Part shown: positions 60,773-64,000 of the stretch, piece by piece | Numbering within the stretch: position 1 is the first letter of the stretch | How the letters are laid out: every line of letters starts with the position of its first letter | DNA from: Helichrysum umbraculigerum | Taxonomy: Eukaryota; Streptophyta; Magnoliopsida; Asterales; Asteraceae | Reading direction: 5' to 3' | Length of the DNA stretch: 64,000 bases | Assembly (NCBI GenBank): GCA_949592205.1 | Contig: CATIUR010000003.1 | Location: forward strand, 156,368,759 to 156,432,758 | Notes under the pieces: generated by a model | Database searches by the model: none | Told to the model about the DNA's origin: nothing | The model's input: the letters and a program-made list of their open reading frames with translations, nothing else | Position numbers and translations under genes: made by a program

Positions 60773-61306
60773 TTAGTAAAATGTGAATTTGACATTATGA
60801 AGTAGCAATTAAGATGTTTGGTTAGTTGGTTTGAAATGGATGTCAAAATGGGTTGATGTTATGAACCAAGCATCATTGTTGATGAGTTAGTTGAATCGAC
60901 TGTCTTGGCATGTTGTTGTTATTAAAGCATTAGATGTGATTATGATGATATTGAAAAATGTCCAGATTTTATAAGATGTGGAGTTGGTTGCAAATTATGC
61001 AACTAAGGTCTTGAAAATGGTCATTTAGACCCAAAGTCCAAATCTACCATTTTTTGATGAATTTGGGCAAAATGCCAATCAGTTTATGTTCGTAATGATA
61101 AAAGATAGAAATCTGCACGTACGTTTTGGTACTTTGAAGGTTTCCGAGTCAAAAGTTATGCACGTTTCAATTTCGTAATAAAATCTGGGCTGCTGCAGGG
61201 GGTACTCGGTGGGTAAGCCGGTAGGTAATGCCTTTACCCGGCTAGGATACCCGGCGGTTACCTTGCTCCAAACGGGTAAGCCCTTTGTAATTTGTTATAG
61301 TCCGGT
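60773..61306 (+). mobile_element. Older LTR-like sequence with GC-rich repeats
   Basis: The sequence resembles chromovirus LTR text (AAATCTGGGCTGCTGCAGGG followed by GGGTAAGCCGGTAGGTAA). From 61200 it is rich in TTACCCGG/CCGGGTAA motifs. With 62019-62100 it would be one stretch before the hAT insertion. No gene was found. Confidence 0.4.
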
Positions 61307-62010
61307 TAAGGGTGTTTATGGACAGTTAACTGGAGACTTGGTTAACCGGAGACTGGTTAACCAGAGTCTCGGTTCGCCATATTTTAGAACCTAAACCGAA
61401 ACCGAAAAATCCGGTTAACCAGGAATCGGTTAACTGATTTTTCGGTTCGGTTAATCGGTTAACCAAATTAACCGTTTATTAATTAATACTTATTTAAAAA
61501 GTAATTAATAACACGTAAATATACATTTATTAATAAGTGTTCACTATATTTAAAATATATTTATAATAAAAGTATCAAACGATAACCATTTTACTCTTTA
61601 AAATTGTGTATTAATGTTATACGTACGTTATTCGTTCGAATATAATTAGAACTAAGTAGTAATGATTACTATATTAGGCCAATATTAAGTTAGTAAACTA
61701 CATAAAATGAGTGGAAAAGAAATATAAATGATTAATCTAAAAAAATAGTGTAAATATCCATATATAAATATAACATATACAATGTATATACATATATTAA
61801 AAACTACATATAAAATTTTCGGTTTTTTGGTTAACCGTTTATCATGTCTATTCCAAAATCTTGAACCGAAACTGAAACCTAAAAACCGAAAAAACCCGGT
61901 TCGGTTAACCGAAAAACGAAAAAAAAATCGGATCGGTTAACCAAAATTCGGTTCAATATAACCAGTTTTCGGTTCGGTTTTTCGGTTTCGGAATATTTTG
62001 AACACCCCTA
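61307..62010. mobile_element. 704-bp hAT MITE rich in CGGTTAACCG, TSD AGTCCGGT
   Basis: The ends TAAGGGTGTTTA and GAACACCCCTA form a short TIR. The perfect 8-bp duplication AGTCCGGT lies at 61299-61306 and 62011-62018. Both flanks of the interior are packed with GGTTAACCGG-type motifs on one side and ACCGAAAAACCGAA on the other, with an AT-rich core. No transposase is present. TIR and TSD length fit hAT. Confidence 0.87.
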
Positions 62011-62018
62011 AGTCCGGT

Positions 62019-62480
62019 TGGCTTTGATCCTTACCCGGCAGGTAGCTCAGGATCACGGCGCGATCCTACAGAATCGCGGCGCGATTAAAGTTCTAGTCGA
62101 GTCGGTTTGCTTGGTTCCGTTGACTGTCCGTTGTGTCGTTATACCGTAAGATTTCATATTTCAGCAGATATGGTTAAACATGAAAAGCTTTTTTTTAAAA
62201 TTTTTTTTTTGGGCGTTTCACCTATTTAGGTAAACGAGTTAATAGGTGTGGGTTTTGTTCTTTTATTATGAAAATAAAAAGTTCAGAGTTATGGGTCGCC
62301 CGTTGACCCAAACCGTAACCCAAACTTAACCCCACATATAAAAGTGATCGGAGGTTTTGAGTTATCATTCGAATCATATCCTATAAATTAAATAAAGAAA
62401 TGATATAATAATATTGTTATAAATTTTATTTAAGTTTATATGCCATTGAATAAAAATATTACTAAAGGTAAATTTTTTTT
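62019..62480 (+). other. Continuation of LTR-like DNA, then unassigned AT-rich sequence
   Basis: At 62030-62095 two GC-rich dyads occur, GATCACGGCGCGATC (62051-62065) and AATCGCGGCGCGATT (62073-62087). After about 62170 the sequence is AT-rich with no supported feature. Confidence 0.4.
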
Positions 62481-62512
62481 ACGCCGCCACATTGCGCGGG
62501 TAAAATGTTAGT
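62481..62512 (+). mobile_element. Helitron-like 3' terminus, degenerate
   Basis: ACGCCGCCACATTGCGCGGG followed by TAAAATGTTAGT resembles Helitron 3' ends (GC hairpin then CTRRT), but with TTAGT in place of CTAGT. It is similar in style to the Helitron end at 7160-7190. No 5' end was located. Confidence 0.4.
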
Positions 62513-62552
62513 TGTAATGCTTGACTTATAATTTTTTACAAGATGTTTCTTT

Positions 62553-63179
62553 GAGCATCCATAGTGATCAATTTTGAATAGCGTTTTCTCAAAAAAAAAA
62601 TAAAAAATAAAAAATAAAAACTTTTACTTCAACAAGAAAAATCTTTCACCATTTCAATATGATATAAGAGTAATAAAAACAATGATAGTGTAATGATTTC
62701 AGATTTCTATTACAATCTCTTTCCTAATTTTTATATTGTAATTTAATAAGGACAAAGATTTTTTTACAATGGAGCCAAAGCTTTTTCTAAAGTTTTTGGA
62801 AAAGCTTTAGAGGATAAACTTTAAAAAATGCTCTTATAAAAGTGTCCGGTCAAGTGACAATTAAGAAAGGTAATGGTAAGAGAGAAAAAAATAGTAGCTT
62901 AGTCTTCCATGAAGGTTTTTTCTAAATTTTTTTTTTGAGGAATTTAGAAAATTTTTCCGTTCATTGGAGGAAAAACTTTATTGATTAAAAACTTGATATT
63001 TCTCGAGCTTGTTATATAAAGTTTTTTTTCTTTTTCCTTTGCATATCCACCATTCAAGTTGTATAAAAAAAGTTTTGAATTTTTTTTACGTTAGAGTAAT
63101 ACAGTAGCTTTTTATAATGCTTTTCTGAAATTGTGTCATACAAAAAGCTTTTAAATGTTTTCACTCATTATAGATGCTC
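62553..63179. mobile_element. Tourist-like MITE, relative of 9489-9769
   Basis: The left end GAGCATCCATAGTGA and the right end TCATTATAGATGCTC are inverted. The interior is rich in AAAGCTTTT-type motifs. The flanking triplets are TTT and TTG, so the duplication is imperfect. Confidence 0.6.
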
Positions 63180-63756
63180 TTGGAATAACGCGAATTAGTT
63201 TGTAATCTATGAAGAAATGTTCCATGCAAGTTAACTTACAAATAGAAAAAGTGTAGTAAAACTCTACGGATAGAAAAACTATATCTGGGCAATAATTTTT
63301 TACTTTTTATACTATTTGCTCCTGGTAAATGAAACCACAATTCTATCAGCATTTATAAAAAATATACCAGTAATACAATGACACCTTTTAAATTCGATGT
63401 ATCCTGATAGACACTGTTCTTATAAATATTTTATTAAACTCGCAACAAATTAAGAGTATTCATTCTTAAATAACATAGCCTATATATAAATCACAACATT
63501 GAAGTTACAAATCTTTTTGACATGTAAAAAATGGGGATATCAAAACACGAATATTAAGATAATTAAATTGGATGTAGATTTCACAGCTCTTGTAAAAGAA
63601 GGTGATTTCAATTCACCTTGTCTAATTTCCTCGATCATAATATATCCACTGTCATATATAGCAATATGAACCTTTTTTAGACAGCGGCCGCTACTACTAA
63701 CAAAATCATAATACATCACGTACATATGTATTTCGGGTGGTTTGAGGGTGCAAACT
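63180..63756 (-). other. Probable 3' UTR/downstream DNA of the second PIP5K
   Basis: This is AT-rich DNA just downstream of the minus-strand stop codon. A 61-codon open frame at 63540-63725 shows no domain content. Confidence 0.4.
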
Positions 63757-64000
63757 TCAAGTATCAGCAGGGAAAACTTTCTCGAGAAAATTGAAGAAAC
63801 GTTTGGAGTAGACCTTGGGATCAGCGACAGATATTGACATGGGATCGTGGCGTTTGGATTTATATGATTGCTCTATTTTCTTTCTCATGTTGTATCCTTG
63901 CAGTATATCAATAATACCAAGATAGAGAACAACATCATAGACTTCAAAAAGTTCCGCTTCTGTAGAACTAGAAATTTCTTGCGAGACCTTACGGTTTGCT
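63757..64000 (-). CDS. PIP5K: Second PIP5K, last exon (partial)
   Basis: The C-terminal exon of a phosphatidylinositol-4-phosphate 5-kinase continues past the right edge of the window. It ends with a TGA at 63759-63757. It reads [20 protein letters not shown], then [20 protein letters not shown] and [20 protein letters not shown], and closes FPADT. The activation-loop motif [12 protein letters not shown] is intact. It matches the corresponding exon of the first gene (24309-24588) almost residue for residue, with differences such as IEQSYKSKR against IEHAYKSAR. The two are in the same orientation, so they form a tandem pair. Whether the rest of this copy is complete cannot be seen. Confidence 0.92.
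   Translation of the reverse strand, partial: ANRKVSQEISSSTEAELFEVYDVVLYLGIIDILQGYNMRKKIEQSYKSKRHDPMSISVADPKVYSKRFFNFLEKVFPADT

Overview
This window is nuclear DNA of a flowering plant, almost certainly a eudicot. The evidence is two intron-rich plant genes, a plant microRNA precursor (miR166) and several plant-type transposon lineages (Tekay-like chromovirus, Tat/Ogre-like element, Helitron, MULE, hAT, Stowaway and Tourist MITEs, tRNA-derived SINE). The style of the repeats suggests an asterid, perhaps Asteraceae, but that is only an impression.

Layout. 1-5.7 kb: a decayed chromovirus-type LTR element whose left part lies outside the window, with an unrelated solo LTR inserted just after its primer-binding site. 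6.5-10.7 kb: small DNA transposons, namely a Helitron with a triplicated 5' part, a 2.2-kb MULE carrying a SINE and a Tourist MITE, and a hAT MITE. 11.0-15.3 kb: AKR2, an ankyrin-repeat chaperone for chloroplast outer-envelope proteins, nine coding exons on the plus strand. 15.3-19.1 kb: intergenic DNA with MITEs. 19.7-19.93 kb: a MIR166 locus with a TATA box. 20-24 kb: AT-rich DNA with nothing recognised. 24.3-32.8 kb: a MORN-repeat phosphatidylinositol-4-phosphate 5-kinase gene (PIP5K) on the minus strand, eight coding exons plus two 5' UTR exons. 34-62.5 kb: a nested retrotransposon block. At the right edge (63.76 kb onward) is the last exon of a second PIP5K, a paralogue in the same orientation as the first.

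The nested block can be read from target-site duplications. A Tekay-like solo LTR (34612-47485, TSD GAGTA) is split by a 9.6-kb non-autonomous Tat/Ogre-like element (37159-46725, TSD TGAAG). A 2.6-kb non-autonomous element with a tRNA-Met primer site (47676-50234, TSD AAAGT) follows. Next is a young full-length chromovirus (51402-60400) whose gag-pol frame is complete apart from two nonsense codons. A 358-bp near-perfect palindrome of SINE-like character and a hAT MITE (61307-62010, 8-bp TSD) complete it. Several of these probably sit in an older, unresolved chromovirus LTR.

The most unusual signal is that at least four LTR families here, and probably a fifth, each carry their own array of short GC-rich inverted repeats with regular periods of about 21, 45 or 73 bp. 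In Tat-type LTRs the array lies next to the TATA box. In Tekay-type LTRs it lies in what looks like the transcribed leader. The sequences are unrelated between families although the architecture recurs.
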